Shown: positions 1 to 10,666 of the stretch, one piece after another
Position numbering within the stretch: position 1 is the stretch's first letter
How the letters are laid out: the number at the start of each line of letters is the position of its first letter
NCBI GenBank assembly: GCA_001592805.2
Contig: CP051142.1
Span: 1,240,001-1,304,000 of the forward strand
DNA from: Peltaster fructicola
Lineage: Eukaryota; Ascomycota; Dothideomycetes
Reading direction: 5' to 3'
Length of the DNA stretch: 64,000 nt
Program-made: the position numbers and the translations under genes
Notes under the pieces: model-generated
Database searches by the model: none
Told to the model about the DNA's origin: nothing
Seen by the model: only the letters and a program-made list of their open reading frames with translations

Positions 1-39
1 CGTCTTCTCCTTCGTCCATTGCTGCATCGCTTCGCATTG

Positions 40-1365
40 ATGAAGCGGGTGCGTCTCGACACATGGGTGTGTCAATTACAGCCTCCACGGAATCCTCGGA
101 TACAAACATGCCACATCTCCAGACCAACGTCTAGAAGCACACGACCACACGATTTACCTCAGCAGCAATGGTGTCATCGAAGAGGTTATGCGACGGAAGT
201 CGCAAGTACAGTGGATGCAGCTCCAGCGAATGACACCAAGAAACGAGTATCTAGGACAAAGGCAGCACCAAGGATCAAAGTTTCTGTAGATGGCACTCGC
301 CGCATTGCCAAACTCTCAGCATTGCATGCACGACTTGCTCTTCCACCCAAGCTACCACTTCAAACGCTCGCCAGATGTCTCGTGGACGCATCGGCAGATG
401 AAAATCCATCGCGGAATAATCAGGCACTGGCTGTGCTTGGCCAGGATCTACTGGCGTATTACACATCCGAGTATCTCATCACACATTACCCCCGATTACC
501 ACTGGCGATTTTGTTTGCGGCACAATACGCGTACTCTGGACCAGCAGTCCTCTCAGCGTTGCGATCGGAATGGGGTGTGGAAACTGCTTTTTCACCTGGC
601 GACGAGGTTGACCGCGCTCTGCTGAAATTTATGAGAGTAACGCCCGGCAAGGCTTTGGCCGAGGACGGCATATCACAAATTCAAGATCAGATCAGCCTGC
701 AGAGGATGGGCTTGCACAAGGAGAAGAAACAGTCAGGTGGCTTGTCGAGACGGGTTATCCGTGACGATGAGTTTGGAGAGCAGATTGATGCAAAGCCATA
801 TCAGGGCGCTCCGATCTCAACCTCAGCAACACCTGTGGAGGAAATATCGGACGACGTGGCCGCATCAGCAGAGTCTGTGCAACAATACGCTGGTAGACCA
901 GTCACGACCGAGCAGGCGAGCGCAACATTCATCCGCGCCCTGACAGGCGCAGTATACCTACATGCCGGAGATGAGGCAGTCAAGACTTTCCATCGCGACC
1001 ACATTCTGAGTCGCCATCTTCAGCTACACAAGCTCTTTCACTTCAACGCAGCGCCTCGGGATCTGCACCGACTCTGCGCACGAGAAGGCTTCGAGGCACC
1101 AATTGCACGACTTCTCAGCGAGACTGGACGTCTATCACGGACGCCTGTCTTCGTTGTGGGCATTTTCAGTGGCAACGACAAGCTCGGTGAGGCAGCAGGA
1201 GCATCTCTGAATGAGGCACGCTTCAGAGCCGCAGCTGCTGCATTGCGAGCGTGGTATTTGTATTCGCCACCTATCGACAGTGTGATGCTTCCCTCAGATA
1301 TGGAAGCACCCGGCGCAAAACCATGGATCCCACAGATGGTCGATCCAGGCGAGATCATTTCTTGA
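40..1365 (+). CDS. MRPL3: Mitochondrial large ribosomal subunit protein mL44 (RNase III-like)
   Basis: Single-exon gene of 441 residues. The first ATG in the open frame is at 40. The N-terminus is Arg/Ser/Thr-rich with few acids and runs to a 'RRGYATEV' stretch near residues 46-53, as expected of a mitochondrial presequence. The middle (about residues 90-220) resembles the RNase III-like fold of the mL44/Mrpl3 family, with text such as 'NNQALAVLGQDLLAYYTSEY'. The C-terminal 130 residues fit the dsRNA-binding-like part ('NEARFRAAAAALRAWYLY'). In this family the RNase III fold is structural and not catalytic, and the protein sits in the mitochondrial 54S subunit. The assignment rests on overall family resemblance. 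The start is less sure because the window begins only 39 bases upstream. Confidence 0.8.
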   Translation: MKRVRLDTWVCQLQPPRNPRIQTCHISRPTSRSTRPHDLPQQQWCHRRGYATEVASTVDAAPANDTKKRVSRTKAAPRIKVSVDGTRRIAKLSALHARLALPPKLPLQTLARCLVDASADENPSRNNQALAVLGQDLLAYYTSEYLITHYPRLPLAILFAAQYAYSGPAVLSALRSEWGVETAFSPGDEVDRALLKFMRVTPGKALAEDGISQIQDQISLQRMGLHKEKKQSGGLSRRVIRDDEFGEQIDAKPYQGAPISTSATPVEEISDDVAASAESVQQYAGRPVTTEQASATFIRALTGAVYLHAGDEAVKTFHRDHILSRHLQLHKLFHFNAAPRDLHRLCAREGFEAPIARLLSETGRLSRTPVFVVGIFSGNDKLGEAAGASLNEARFRAAAAALRAWYLYSPPIDSVMLPSDMEAPGAKPWIPQMVDPGEIIS

Positions 1366-1650
1366 TACATATACAATAGCATGGAGTGTACATCAGCATA
1401 GGAGTCCTGCTACAAGCAGTCGAGCATTTTGGGAATGTAAACTTACTGTATACCACAAGCTCATCTTCACTCGATCAGAAGTTGTTCAACGTGTGTTGTT
1501 GTGTTCATCTCGTTGTAGCCATGTACCATATGTCTCTCGATGATCAGGAGCAATTCAAGCTATGTACTTCTTCGTGTAAACTAGGTCTATCTCTATCAAA
1601 AGGGTTCTCGTCAAATGGTATCCAAGCCAACAACGCCTGCCAAGCCCTGT

Positions 1651-4600
1651 CTATTCATCATCGCTGTCTACAGGTTTAGGTGTGCCCTTAGGACTATTGA
1701 GCCACTCGATGTGACGTAGTCTTCGTCGAGCCTCTCTGTCCTTTTGTTGTGCTCTTGTAAGCTTCTTCTTCTTCTTGGCCTTGAACTTCATGTCCTCGGT
1801 CTCGCTCTGAGCACCTGAGCCAATAGGTGTACCCTGTCCACTTGGAGCTGCTGACGACACATTGCTAGATGCAGCAGTGGAGCTTGCAATAGAACCTGGT
1901 CGAGAATCCTCGAAGCGGTCCAAGTTGACCGCTAGGTGTCCCTTCTGCGTAAGACGGCCGGCCTCGACGTGCCACTGCTCGGGACACAATGCAGAGACGA
2001 ACTCCTCGTTGTGAGAGATCATCACCACACCTCCCTTGTACTCCCGGATCGCCACAGACAGACCACCAATAGAGTCTCGATCCAAGAAGTTGGTAGGCTC
2101 GTCAAGCACAAGCAAATGTGGGTTGTTCCACATGGCACCAGCGAGCACAACCTTGACCTTCTGGCCACCAGAAAGACCAGAGATCTCATTATGGTTGGCA
2201 ATCTCGGGATCAAGACCGATGTCATCGAAGTGCTTGGAGATGACCTTTGGCTCGAGCTGCCTGAAACCAAGACCTTCTCTGCTTGCTTCATGGTCGTCAA
2301 ACTCCTGAATGAGCTTAGAGAATCCGTGTTCAAGAAGGGTCTCTCTTGAGATCATGGTGTTGTGCTTAGGTAGCATGCCAACCCACTTGACTTCGTACTG
2401 GAAAGTCTTCTTGTACTTCTGTCGACCCATCAGGTTCTCAATCCGCTTGGGCCCTTTGCCATCCCCAAGGTCAATAGGCTTGTCCATCTGTGCCTTGTCC
2501 TCATCTGTCAAAACACGAGTTGCCTTCATCAGGACCTCTCTGTCGTCGCCGTTAGCGTAACGCCATTGGAGGTATTGGTTTGGTGTCTTTTCCATGTGCA
2601 TCTCGACGTGCTCCAAAGCATGCTGTTTGATGTAGCCAATACGCAGGTTAGGATGTTTCTCGACCTTTCCTGACTGTGGGATTGTTTCTCCAGTCAGGAC
2701 CTTGATGAGCGTTGATTTTCCGGCACCGTTTGGACCGATGATCGCAACTCTACTGCTCAGATTGAGAGAGCAAGTCACATTGTGTAAGCTTGGCTTTGGT
2801 GCACCAGGGTATGTGAAGGAGCAGTCACTCATGCGCAAGATGCTTCGAGTAACACTCTTGACGCCAGTGAGGATTCCAGGAGGTGGGAACTTGAACTGCA
2901 CGTTCGATGCACTGAGAGTGTAGTATGAGCTGGCTTCTGGCTTCTGCTTGACGAACGCAGCCAGGTTGCCCTTGTAACAGACCAACTTCTTCTGCTCGTA
3001 GTGGTAGATGTCTGTGCAGACCTCGTCAAGGAAGCCGGAATCGTGAGAGACGATCAACGAAGTGATGTCAGTGTGTGTTTTGAGGTACTCCTGAAGCCAC
3101 TTGATATTGGCAACGTCGAGATGGTTTGTCGGTTCGTCGAGGAGGAAGACATCAGCACGCATCAGCATAGCTCGTGCCAAAGCAAGCTTCATCTTCCAAC
3201 CACCAGACAATGAGCCAACCTTCTCTGATTGTCTACCTTCTGGGCCAGCGGTGAAGCCGACTTCTGCAAGCACGTCCTCGATACGTTGTCTGCCCTCGGA
3301 CTGGAGCTCAGGATCCTTCAGGCAGTAGTCGAGAATCGACAAATCCGCATCCTCACCTTGGTTGTGCTCAACAAAGCAGGTTCGAACGACATCTTGAGGC
3401 GGGAAGCCATCGAGCTTGCCGGTAGCGATACTTCGCATGAGTGTCGACTTTCCAGCACCATTTCGACCACACAGACCATAGCGGTGACCCTTGAGGAGAC
3501 GCAAGTTTGTGTGCGATAGCAGCAGCATACCACCGTATCCAAGGGAGAAGGTCGCGTTAACAATCTCCACTTCACCATCGTCCTCCTTGACAGGCTCACC
3601 AAACTTACGGTGGTCCTCGTCGACGTAGAACTTGTGAATCGCCTCGACAGCAGGTTCTGCGTTGTCCATCAGAGGTTGTAGGTATGGTAGAATGCTTCGA
3701 GAAATCCTGTCCAATGCCCGCTGGCTCACGTCTTCTGCTACCATCTCGCTGATGTATGCGCTGGCGAATTTCCACGTCTCTGCATCTCCTGGATAGTTGA
3801 CCATTTTTCCAGAAGTGTGCTTTTGCAGAAGCTTGGCAACATCCTCTGGTGAAGTGCGAGCGACTGCTTCGTCGCCGTCCTGCAACTTCATGGCCTTATT
3901 CATAACGTCCAGGGCTCTCTGGCCGATCTCTCTGACCTCTGGTAGTGATGCGCGATCCTTGACAGCCTGGACACCAGGCTTAAGCTTTGGTAGGAAAGCT
4001 CTGGCTTGGATAGGGTCGTGTACCAACTTGGTCAAGTTCTCTGTCACAACCACAGACATTCTGAGCACTTCCTGTGCTGTAGTTGGAGAGTTCAGAGAGC
4101 GCTCCAAGAGAGGTGTAAGCAATGCCAAGACTGGCGAGTCGACCACAGTGACGAAGGTTGTCTGTGATAGAGCATGAATCGCCTTGCGCTGTGCTTCTGT
4201 GCTTGGATCTTCCATGCTCTTGATCAGAATAGGTATCTTCGGCGCCACATCATCGTTCTGGATCAAGGTTGTGAGGGCATTCATGGTCTTGACCGCCTGG
4301 GCGGACACGGCTGACACAAGATCATGCATTCCTCCTTCTACCACCGGGATGAGGCGCTCCAGAGTCTTTCCCATTGCGATTCGCAGAGTATCCTTCTCTT
4401 TCTCGACTTCGAGGCTCTCCATACCAATCTTGGCTTTGTCTGCCATCCTGCCGATTAGCTCGAATGCACCAACTGTTCCCTGCCATTTTCCAGTGGTCTT
4501 GCCTAAGTACTTCTCGAGCAATGGTAGCAGTCCATAAATCTTGGCTTCGGCGTTTAGGTGGCCGAAAAGTGCGTCGATGGCATAGGATGCACCTTGCTTG

Positions 4601-4989
4601 ACGGAGCTCTGCTTGTCTGCGAGGCTGTCCAGCATCACTGCTACCAACCCATCGTATTGTCGAAGTAGAACCACTTCGTTCAATCGTGATACCGCGAGCG
4701 ACTTCTCGAGGAGTGCGCCGGCGGCATAGACTGCACCTTCTCTTCTGGCCACGTTCTTCTTGTCTGCAGCGGCTTTCAGGATCTCCTCGACAACGCCATA
4801 CTGGGTGAGACCGCGAAAGCCCACGCTGTCCAGCGCTTGCTGAAGAGCGTACGCAGCGTCGAGACTCTCTTGTGAAGTCTTAGAGGTATAGATTTGCTCT
4901 GTCAGCCGGGCCACATCCTCAGGTCGAGGAGCGGCCTTCATCGAAGTGACAGCGATGGGTGACATCCGTGGTGATTCTGAGTGTGGCAT
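1651..4989 (-). CDS. NEW1: EF3-like ABC-F ATPase, New1/Elf1 type
   Basis: Single exon, 1112 residues. HEAT-type repeats fill about residues 30-370. Two ABC cassettes follow. The first has Walker A GRNGAGKST (508-516), signature LSGGWK (594-599) and Walker B VFLLDEP. The second has Walker A GPNGAGKST (752-760), signature LSGGQK (939-944) and Walker B LLVLDEP. A chromodomain-like insert lies between Walker A and the signature of cassette two ('KYKKTFQYEVKWVG', about 858-871). The C-terminal tail is Ser-rich, then strongly basic, and ends 'PKGTPKPVDSDDE'. Order and length match the EF3 superfamily. The N-terminus and tail resemble filamentous New1/Elf1 (ribosome-associated translation factor; S. 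pombe Elf1 was named for mRNA export) and not canonical EF3. Start chosen at the first in-frame ATG. A later Met at residue 9 is also possible. Confidence 0.88.
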   Translation of the reverse strand: MPHSESPRMSPIAVTSMKAAPRPEDVARLTEQIYTSKTSQESLDAAYALQQALDSVGFRGLTQYGVVEEILKAAADKKNVARREGAVYAAGALLEKSLAVSRLNEVVLLRQYDGLVAVMLDSLADKQSSVKQGASYAIDALFGHLNAEAKIYGLLPLLEKYLGKTTGKWQGTVGAFELIGRMADKAKIGMESLEVEKEKDTLRIAMGKTLERLIPVVEGGMHDLVSAVSAQAVKTMNALTTLIQNDDVAPKIPILIKSMEDPSTEAQRKAIHALSQTTFVTVVDSPVLALLTPLLERSLNSPTTAQEVLRMSVVVTENLTKLVHDPIQARAFLPKLKPGVQAVKDRASLPEVREIGQRALDVMNKAMKLQDGDEAVARTSPEDVAKLLQKHTSGKMVNYPGDAETWKFASAYISEMVAEDVSQRALDRISRSILPYLQPLMDNAEPAVEAIHKFYVDEDHRKFGEPVKEDDGEVEIVNATFSLGYGGMLLLSHTNLRLLKGHRYGLCGRNGAGKSTLMRSIATGKLDGFPPQDVVRTCFVEHNQGEDADLSILDYCLKDPELQSEGRQRIEDVLAEVGFTAGPEGRQSEKVGSLSGGWKMKLALARAMLMRADVFLLDEPTNHLDVANIKWLQEYLKTHTDITSLIVSHDSGFLDEVCTDIYHYEQKKLVCYKGNLAAFVKQKPEASSYYTLSASNVQFKFPPPGILTGVKSVTRSILRMSDCSFTYPGAPKPSLHNVTCSLNLSSRVAIIGPNGAGKSTLIKVLTGETIPQSGKVEKHPNLRIGYIKQHALEHVEMHMEKTPNQYLQWRYANGDDREVLMKATRVLTDEDKAQMDKPIDLGDGKGPKRIENLMGRQKYKKTFQYEVKWVGMLPKHNTMISRETLLEHGFSKLIQEFDDHEASREGLGFRQLEPKVISKHFDDIGLDPEIANHNEISGLSGGQKVKVVLAGAMWNNPHLLVLDEPTNFLDRDSIGGLSVAIREYKGGVVMISHNEEFVSALCPEQWHVEAGRLTQKGHLAVNLDRFEDSRPGSIASSTAASSNVSSAAPSGQGTPIGSGAQSETEDMKFKAKKKKKLTRAQQKDREARRRLRHIEWLNSPKGTPKPVDSDDE

Positions 4990-5569
4990 CTGGTACGTTT
5001 GGTGGAGGAGGTATTGTTGCCGCGAGTGGCAGGCTCACGGGTCGAGGCGGATGTGTGCGGTAATGCAGGAGAAGGAGAGGAGTGGAGAGTAAGAGCAGAG
5101 AGTAGGAGGGCTGAAAGTCGCCGAGTACTTCTTGTTCTCTGGGAACTTTTTCTGTCTGAGAAAAGTTATGCCCCACCAGATGTTGCATGCACGACTTCGG
5201 TAGTGAGCCAATCAAGTATAAAGGCTTACGCTATTCATAGGCTAGGGAGAGCTGTGCTTCCTACAACACCCTACACACCACATCACGCCTCCATGACAGA
5301 AGGTGCACGGCTGACGGTACGAGGTCGGCATCAGGATCGCTCCAAACGCAACAGAGAGGCTGGAATGTTGATAGACCTTTGCTCAAGAGACGGACAGAGG
5401 GAGAGGACTACAAGACCAATAACAACATTTATGAAGGAACTCGCCATGGTCCGCAGAACTGAGCTCCATGGTGGCACTTGAGTTCGCTAGAGGCTTCGAA
5501 GTGTCGCTCAAGCACAGGCAGAGGCGTTGCCAACAAAACTTGATGGCAGAGAATATCAGGCCTCGACAG
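4990..5569. promoter_or_regulatory. Intergenic: upstream of New1, downstream of the acidic protein gene
   Basis: No credible gene. On the minus strand, reading towards New1, there is a CCAAT box (seen as 'ccaatc' near 5211 on the plus strand) beside a TATA-like 'tataaa' complement near 5219. An A/G-rich tract (a pyrimidine tract on the New1 strand) lies at about 5070-5110. These are ordinary fungal promoter and leader features. Their use is inferred. Confidence 0.35.
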
Positions 5570-7423
5570 CTATCGCTTTGCAGCCTCGATCACCTCCCAG
5601 CCCTCGTCGATACTGCCTGGTGAGCTGTGATCACCATTCGGATCTGCCTCTACGAATGCCGACTTGTTCTCACGCTGCGCGTCATCAGAGAAGCCTGAGC
5701 CTGCCAAGTCGTCCTTCACCTGCTTGTCATCTGTATATGCAGGCACAGCAGCCGACATGTCCTCGATCTGCACGACACCAGACGCCTGTGAGTTGACCAA
5801 GCTGTCCTTCAAGTCATCATTCCCTGGCGATAGCTCTTCACTTCCAGCTGATGAAGAGATTGCAGAAACTCCCGTCGTCTGGTCCATGGTCTGCAATATC
5901 TCATCGCCTGCAGACATTCCAGCGCCATCGTCATAGTCCGACGGATTTTCATCTCCAGCGGACGATGCTGGGCTCTGGTCGTCGTACTCCAGGTTATCGG
6001 CACCAACAGTCACTACTGCCGGCTGATCATCCTCCTGTCCCTCCTCCTCGTTCTCCGTCCCTGCTGCTCTATCGACGTCAGTTGCACTTTCACGAATCGA
6101 GTCTCCTCTGGTCTTGTCATCATCGTTCAAATCTCCAGCTTCCTTTACCGACCTCTGGTTGGCCACTTGCTCTGGAATTGAACATGAGCGGCTGGCTAGT
6201 TGGCTCGCAGTCACAGAGTACTCATTCTGTACACTGTTGCTTATAGCAGAGTGCAACAAGATCCGAGTGTCTAGGCTCATGCTCAGCAAACTTCGTTGTA
6301 GTTCTGCAAGGCTATCTGTGGTGAGAGGCAGTCGTGGTGCAGAGTCGAGACTAACACTGCGTGTCGGCAAGTTGATGACGGAACAGTCAGGCGAGCTCAA
6401 TGCAGCCCTGGTAGACTGCTTATTCGGGCTTTCCTTCTGCATCAAATCATCGCATTCGGAGCGAGCCTTTCCAAGGTTGTCGAGATTCTGAGTGTCGTGG
6501 ACCACACTATTGTGGCTCTTGATCGAGCGAGTGCTTAGGGTCTTCGCATCATGGCTTGATGCCAATTTAGTGATCGCAGCATCTTCCACACTCTCTGAAA
6601 GATTCTTGGGATGCTGCATGTGGCTATGCTGGCTGCTCAGACTGCCATCGATCTTCTGGCTCTTGCAAGTCGGGAGCTGCACGGCATCTAGTGGTATATC
6701 TTGGTCTGGCGCCAGACTTTGGACAAGAGCCTCTGCGCGGGCGTTCAGCCTGCGCGCCTCAGCGAGACGTGTGGAGAAAGGAGATATGCTTGGCTTGTCA
6801 CTCTCCTCAGACGAATGTAGAGTACTTGCTGAAGATGGGCGGATGGTGGGCTCGTTGAGCAACATTGAGATCCGTCGCTGAATGGCTGCGACGGAGTCTT
6901 CATATGAGGCCATATGGGCATACGGACCGTGCTTGGTACGCTTGGTCGAGGTCTTAGCAGGCGATTCGTGCTGACGCTTGACTGATCTCATACCCTGGAG
7001 TGGTGCTTGCTCGCTGGCCTCTTCGAGTTGTCGAAGGCTTGCACTATCTGCAAGTGACTCCTGTGCACTCTCGACGATCTTGCGCAGGCCTGAGTGCTTT
7101 GAACCCTTATGAGTATGCTTTTCATGTTGCTTCTGCTTCTTCTCCTCTTTCTTGTTCTTCACCTGCTGCTGCACATGCGCAGACTCCAGCTCTTTCAGGC
7201 TCTTCCGATCGTTCCAAGCGCTGCATCGGGCTTTGAGTCGAACCTGATCTTGAAGTTCTTTGCTGAAGTGCGACAGCGAGCCTGCTGTGTTATCGCTAAC
7301 CTTCTCCTTCACTTTCTCCTCCTTGGCGTTCTTGGCTGAGCTTTCATCACTGATCGTCTTCATCCTCGCGGCTTGTGGCTCATCGCTTCCCCAGCTCAGG
7401 GTCGCTGACAAGTGCAAATGCAT
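5570..7423 (-). CDS. Unknown acidic Ser-rich protein
   Basis: I do not recognise a family. One exon from the first ATG at 7423 gives 617 residues. A second Met 21 codons downstream could be the true start. The N-terminal 100 residues contain a highly charged probable helix with Lys/Glu/Gln and His runs ('KNKKEEKKQKQHEKHTHKG') that could serve as a nuclear signal. The middle is Ser/Thr/Leu-rich and low in complexity. Residues of about 430-600 are very acidic with repeated 'SAGDE'/'SAGSEE' pieces. The end 'DEGWEVIEAAKR' is more ordered in composition. No catalytic motif, signal peptide or membrane segment is visible. The length of the frame and its coherent bias make it a real gene; function unknown, probably a largely disordered nuclear protein. 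Confidence 0.65.
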   Translation of the reverse strand: MHLHLSATLSWGSDEPQAARMKTISDESSAKNAKEEKVKEKVSDNTAGSLSHFSKELQDQVRLKARCSAWNDRKSLKELESAHVQQQVKNKKEEKKQKQHEKHTHKGSKHSGLRKIVESAQESLADSASLRQLEEASEQAPLQGMRSVKRQHESPAKTSTKRTKHGPYAHMASYEDSVAAIQRRISMLLNEPTIRPSSASTLHSSEESDKPSISPFSTRLAEARRLNARAEALVQSLAPDQDIPLDAVQLPTCKSQKIDGSLSSQHSHMQHPKNLSESVEDAAITKLASSHDAKTLSTRSIKSHNSVVHDTQNLDNLGKARSECDDLMQKESPNKQSTRAALSSPDCSVINLPTRSVSLDSAPRLPLTTDSLAELQRSLLSMSLDTRILLHSAISNSVQNEYSVTASQLASRSCSIPEQVANQRSVKEAGDLNDDDKTRGDSIRESATDVDRAAGTENEEEGQEDDQPAVVTVGADNLEYDDQSPASSAGDENPSDYDDGAGMSAGDEILQTMDQTTGVSAISSSAGSEELSPGNDDLKDSLVNSQASGVVQIEDMSAAVPAYTDDKQVKDDLAGSGFSDDAQRENKSAFVEADPNGDHSSPGSIDEGWEVIEAAKR

Positions 7424-7923
7424 ACTGGTTTGGAGTGGTGTGGTGTACAAGAGATAAAAGCGGCTTCGATGTACGATGTTGTGTTTGTCATGCTCGCGGC
7501 TGTCGAGTGACTCGAGAAGTTGCGCAGACCTCTAGAGCGCATCAGGCGAGTGACTTTGGTCAAGATCAGTCACTGCACAAGCATCATGCCTCAAGCTGAA
7601 GTAGGACAAGCTTCGGCAACATATTCCAGGCATCATAGTCATTGAGGGAATTGATGGTCAGTCGATACAGTCATCACCAGCTCGATGGTACACCATGAGA
7701 TGCACAACGTTGTCTTGGACAGCATGCTATAGTCAGACCCTAACGCAGAGATTGGAGGCACTAACGACATACTTGGATGATTGATAGGTGTCGCCTGCTG
7801 CAAGATACCAAGAGTGCTTATAGTACAATGATTCTCCATCATGGCGACAAGAAGCATTGTCAACGACGGCTAGTGCTATAACAGGGGTTGACTGTACTGC
7901 TATATCACAAGGGCAATGCTCCA
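7424..7923. other. Intergenic between the acidic protein gene and ADE4
   Basis: About 500 bases, downstream of the amidophosphoribosyltransferase and upstream of the acidic protein gene, both on the minus strand. Only short open frames of 60-75 codons without family resemblance occur. I see no RNA gene or repeat. Confidence 0.4.
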
Positions 7924-9801
7924 TCACGCCTCGTCATCATTCAGGTTGTGCAGCGCAATGTCCTGACTATCTCGATGCTCCTTCTTCGGCTCAGACTGAT
8001 TCACCTTCTCAAGTCTCGGTTTTTTGGGCAATCTTGCTTCACCGTCAGAGCCACTGTCTCTAGCAATGACCTCTCCGGACTCGGATACCTCTACGCCGTG
8101 TGTCGCCATTTTGACCTGCTCGGCTCCTGCAACGCGATTAGCCGACTACCAGGCAGTTAGGAAGGGACTCACCTGCAACGCCATTAACGACTGCTGCTCT
8201 GGCACTCTCCATGACCTTCAGCTTCTTGGTCTCCGCCCTCACTCGTTCGAGATGTGCGAGGTATCCAGCGCTGACTGGCGTCACGTACTTCCCGTTGAAC
8301 ACACCTACCTCGAAGTGCTGCTTCTGTCTGGGCGAATCCTGCGCAACGCTCGAGACCAGATCGTCGAGAGTCTGATAGATGACATTATCCGCGCCGATGA
8401 GTTCGGCGATCTCCCGCTCGCTTCTGGAGTGCGCAATCAGCTCGCTCGGGCTAGCCAGATCTATGCCGTAGATGTGAGCGTTCGTGATGGGCGGAGCACA
8501 ACTGCTGAAGTAGACCTTCTTGGCGCCGGCCTCGCGTGCCATGTTGACGATCTCTCGGCTTGTCGTACCACGAACAATACTGTCATCGACAAGCAAGACC
8601 GTCTTGTCCTTGAATTCGATCGGGATGGCGTTCAGCTTGGCACGAACTCCACGCTGTCGTGCTCGTTGCGATGGCATGATGAATGTGCGGAAGATGTATC
8701 GGTTCTTGACGAAGCCTTGGCAGTAAGGCTTCTTGAGGTGCTTAGAGACGGCGTATGCCGAAACCAGCGAGGTCTCTGGAATTGGTATCACAGCATCGAT
8801 CTCCTTGAACTCCTCCGGTGTAAGCTGCTGCTTGATGCGCTCAGCGAGCCGGTAGCCCATAAGCTGTCGACTTCTGTAGACCGAGATGCCATCGATCACT
8901 GACTCCGGTCGAGCAAAGTAGACGTACTCGAAGATATCAGGGGCGTAGTCCTGCTGCTCTGCGACCTGGAAGTACACTGGTGCTTGGCCCTTCTCAATGA
9001 TGACGGCTTGACCAGGGAGGATGTCTTTGATGTTGCCATATCCGCACTGATTGAGAGCGACGGACTCTGAGGCCATCATGTAGTCTACGCCGCCTTCGAT
9101 GTCGAGGGATGCCCGCTCACCGATCACAAGAGGACGAATGCCGTAGCTGTCACGAAATCCAATTAGACCGAAGCCTGCAATCATGGCAACACATGCCCAG
9201 CCACCGCTACACTTCTTGTACATCCTTTCGAGAGCAGAGAAGCAGTCTGAGGCGTTGATGCGAGCCTTTCCGGTCAGATTGAGCTCGTCAGCGAAGACGT
9301 TCAGCATGAGCTCGCTGTCGCTCTCTGTGTTGATGTGTCTGTGAGCTACCTGGTCGAGGTACTCTTTGAGCTCTGGAGCATTGATCAGGTTGCCATTGTG
9401 AGCCATCGCAATACCGTAAGGCGAGTTGACATAGAATGGCTGTGCTTCAGCATTGGCAGAAGAGCCAGCGGTTGGGTATCTCAGATGTGCGATGGAGAGG
9501 AAGCCTGCCAGCTCACTGACCTTCTCACCGTTGTGGAAGACCTTAGCAGCGAGACCATTGCCTTTGCGCTGGTAGAATCTGCCTCTGCTTGTGCATGTTG
9601 CTATTCCGGCGGCGTCTTGGCCTCTGTGTTGTAGATAGTAGAGCGCTACATCTTGTCAGATCGATCGCCTAGTGCTGCAGACATCCTACCTTGGTGAACC
9701 TCTGGGGCTGCATCTTGATCTGGCGCGGCCAGGATCACACCTGCTTGGCATCAGCGTTGATCATGTTGCTGCTTGCCGTACCCACCTATGATGCCGCACA
9801 T
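7924..9801 (-). CDS. ADE4: Amidophosphoribosyltransferase (first step of purine synthesis)
   Basis: Converts PRPP plus glutamine to phosphoribosylamine in the cytosol. Four exons: 9801-9786, 9740-9690, 9645-8173 and 8126-7924; the joins keep phase and give 580 residues. The protein starts MCGIIGV, with Cys2 as the N-terminal nucleophile of the class II glutaminase domain, followed by '[12 protein letters not shown]' and '[14 protein letters not shown]'. The PRPP-binding motif is '[13 protein letters not shown]'. For intron 2 I chose the TAG acceptor at 9646 over an AAG six bases earlier. It gives the family text '[13 protein letters not shown]' and puts a CTGAC branch site at a proper distance. 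The last exon adds a charged tail ending 'NLNDDEA'. The first coding exon is only 16 bases. The gene diverges from the RID-like gene. Confidence 0.95.
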
Positions 9802-10666
9802 TGTGAGGTCTTGACGAAGTCACTGCAGACCAAGCACTGTCAGTCCAGTAGGCGTGAGAGCGCAATTCGTCGCAATACAGTGTGCTTATAGGCAATACGA
9901 TATGCTCGTCGCTCTCATTGGTCGAAGAAATTTTGCAAAAGACCTGCACAAACCGATAGACTCGTGGTCACGAGATGGGACAGCTTCTTATGCGACACAG
10001 CAAGGTAGCGATGACAGGAGCCCGATAGACGGTCTGTTGCTTCGGAACAGCATGGTATGGTCTTGGGTTCGCCATCGCAAGTGTCGCCATGATCCAGTAG
10101 GTCCCGCAATCGTGAGCAGACCCGAGCAGAAGCAACGCCGGAAATCGGCGGCTTGGCAGGGACTTCCAGACACCTCACCTCACTCCTCAACATCACTTCT
10201 CTGTTCTGCTCAGCTATGCGAATGCTGTGCTATATTACTACTTCCTCATGCTCAGACATGCTGTGTCACATGTCTCTCAGTGCTTCTTGGCCGCAGTGCC
10301 ACGACAACATGTGATGTTCCAGAAAGGAAAGTGAGTACAGCGACGCATCGAAATGATGGCACCTTCGCACTGCAACCCGTTCAAGACATCTTATATGTAG
10401 TGGAAGACTGGGACATGTCGCTGATTGTACCTTCGCTCTATAACTACTGCGTCTCACTTCTGTCTGAGGTTTGCGTTGTGTGCAGATGTCCGAGCTTGTG
10501 CAGGCTTGCACGCCTTAGGCAGCGTTGGGAGATACAAAACACCTCCGCCATTCAACTTTGCTTCTTCCTCTTCACAACAACACCTTCTTCATTCCTTTAC
10601 GAGTATCGATCCGCTGCCAGAAGACCGACGATATATACCGTCGAAACTTAGCACATCTTTAGCACG
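9802..10666. promoter_or_regulatory. Bidirectional promoter between ADE4 and the RID-like gene
   Basis: 865 bases between two divergent starts. A TATA-like 'atatata' sits at about 10631-10637, too close to the ATG at 10667 to be a usual TATA box and perhaps part of the leader. A 265-codon open frame crosses much of this stretch on the plus strand, but it begins with GTG and has no recognisable protein character. I see no other element. Confidence 0.4.

Noticed and set aside
1651-4989. Canonical translation elongation factor 3
   Set aside because: N-terminus, Ser-rich basic tail and end motif fit New1/Elf1 better than EF3 itself.
8024-8902. 292-codon frame antisense to ADE4
   Set aside because: Exactly antisense to a certain coding exon with no protein-family character; such shadows are common opposite biased codons.
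9652-9689. 38-base version of ADE4 intron 2 with an AAG acceptor
   Set aside because: It adds two residues not expected in the family and leaves the branch site too close to the acceptor; the TAG six bases on fits better.
9854-10651. 265-codon open frame in the ADE4-RID promoter
   Set aside because: Starts with GTG, has no ATG near the beginning, is rich in Cys/Ser/Arg clusters typical of chance frames, and covers a divergent promoter.
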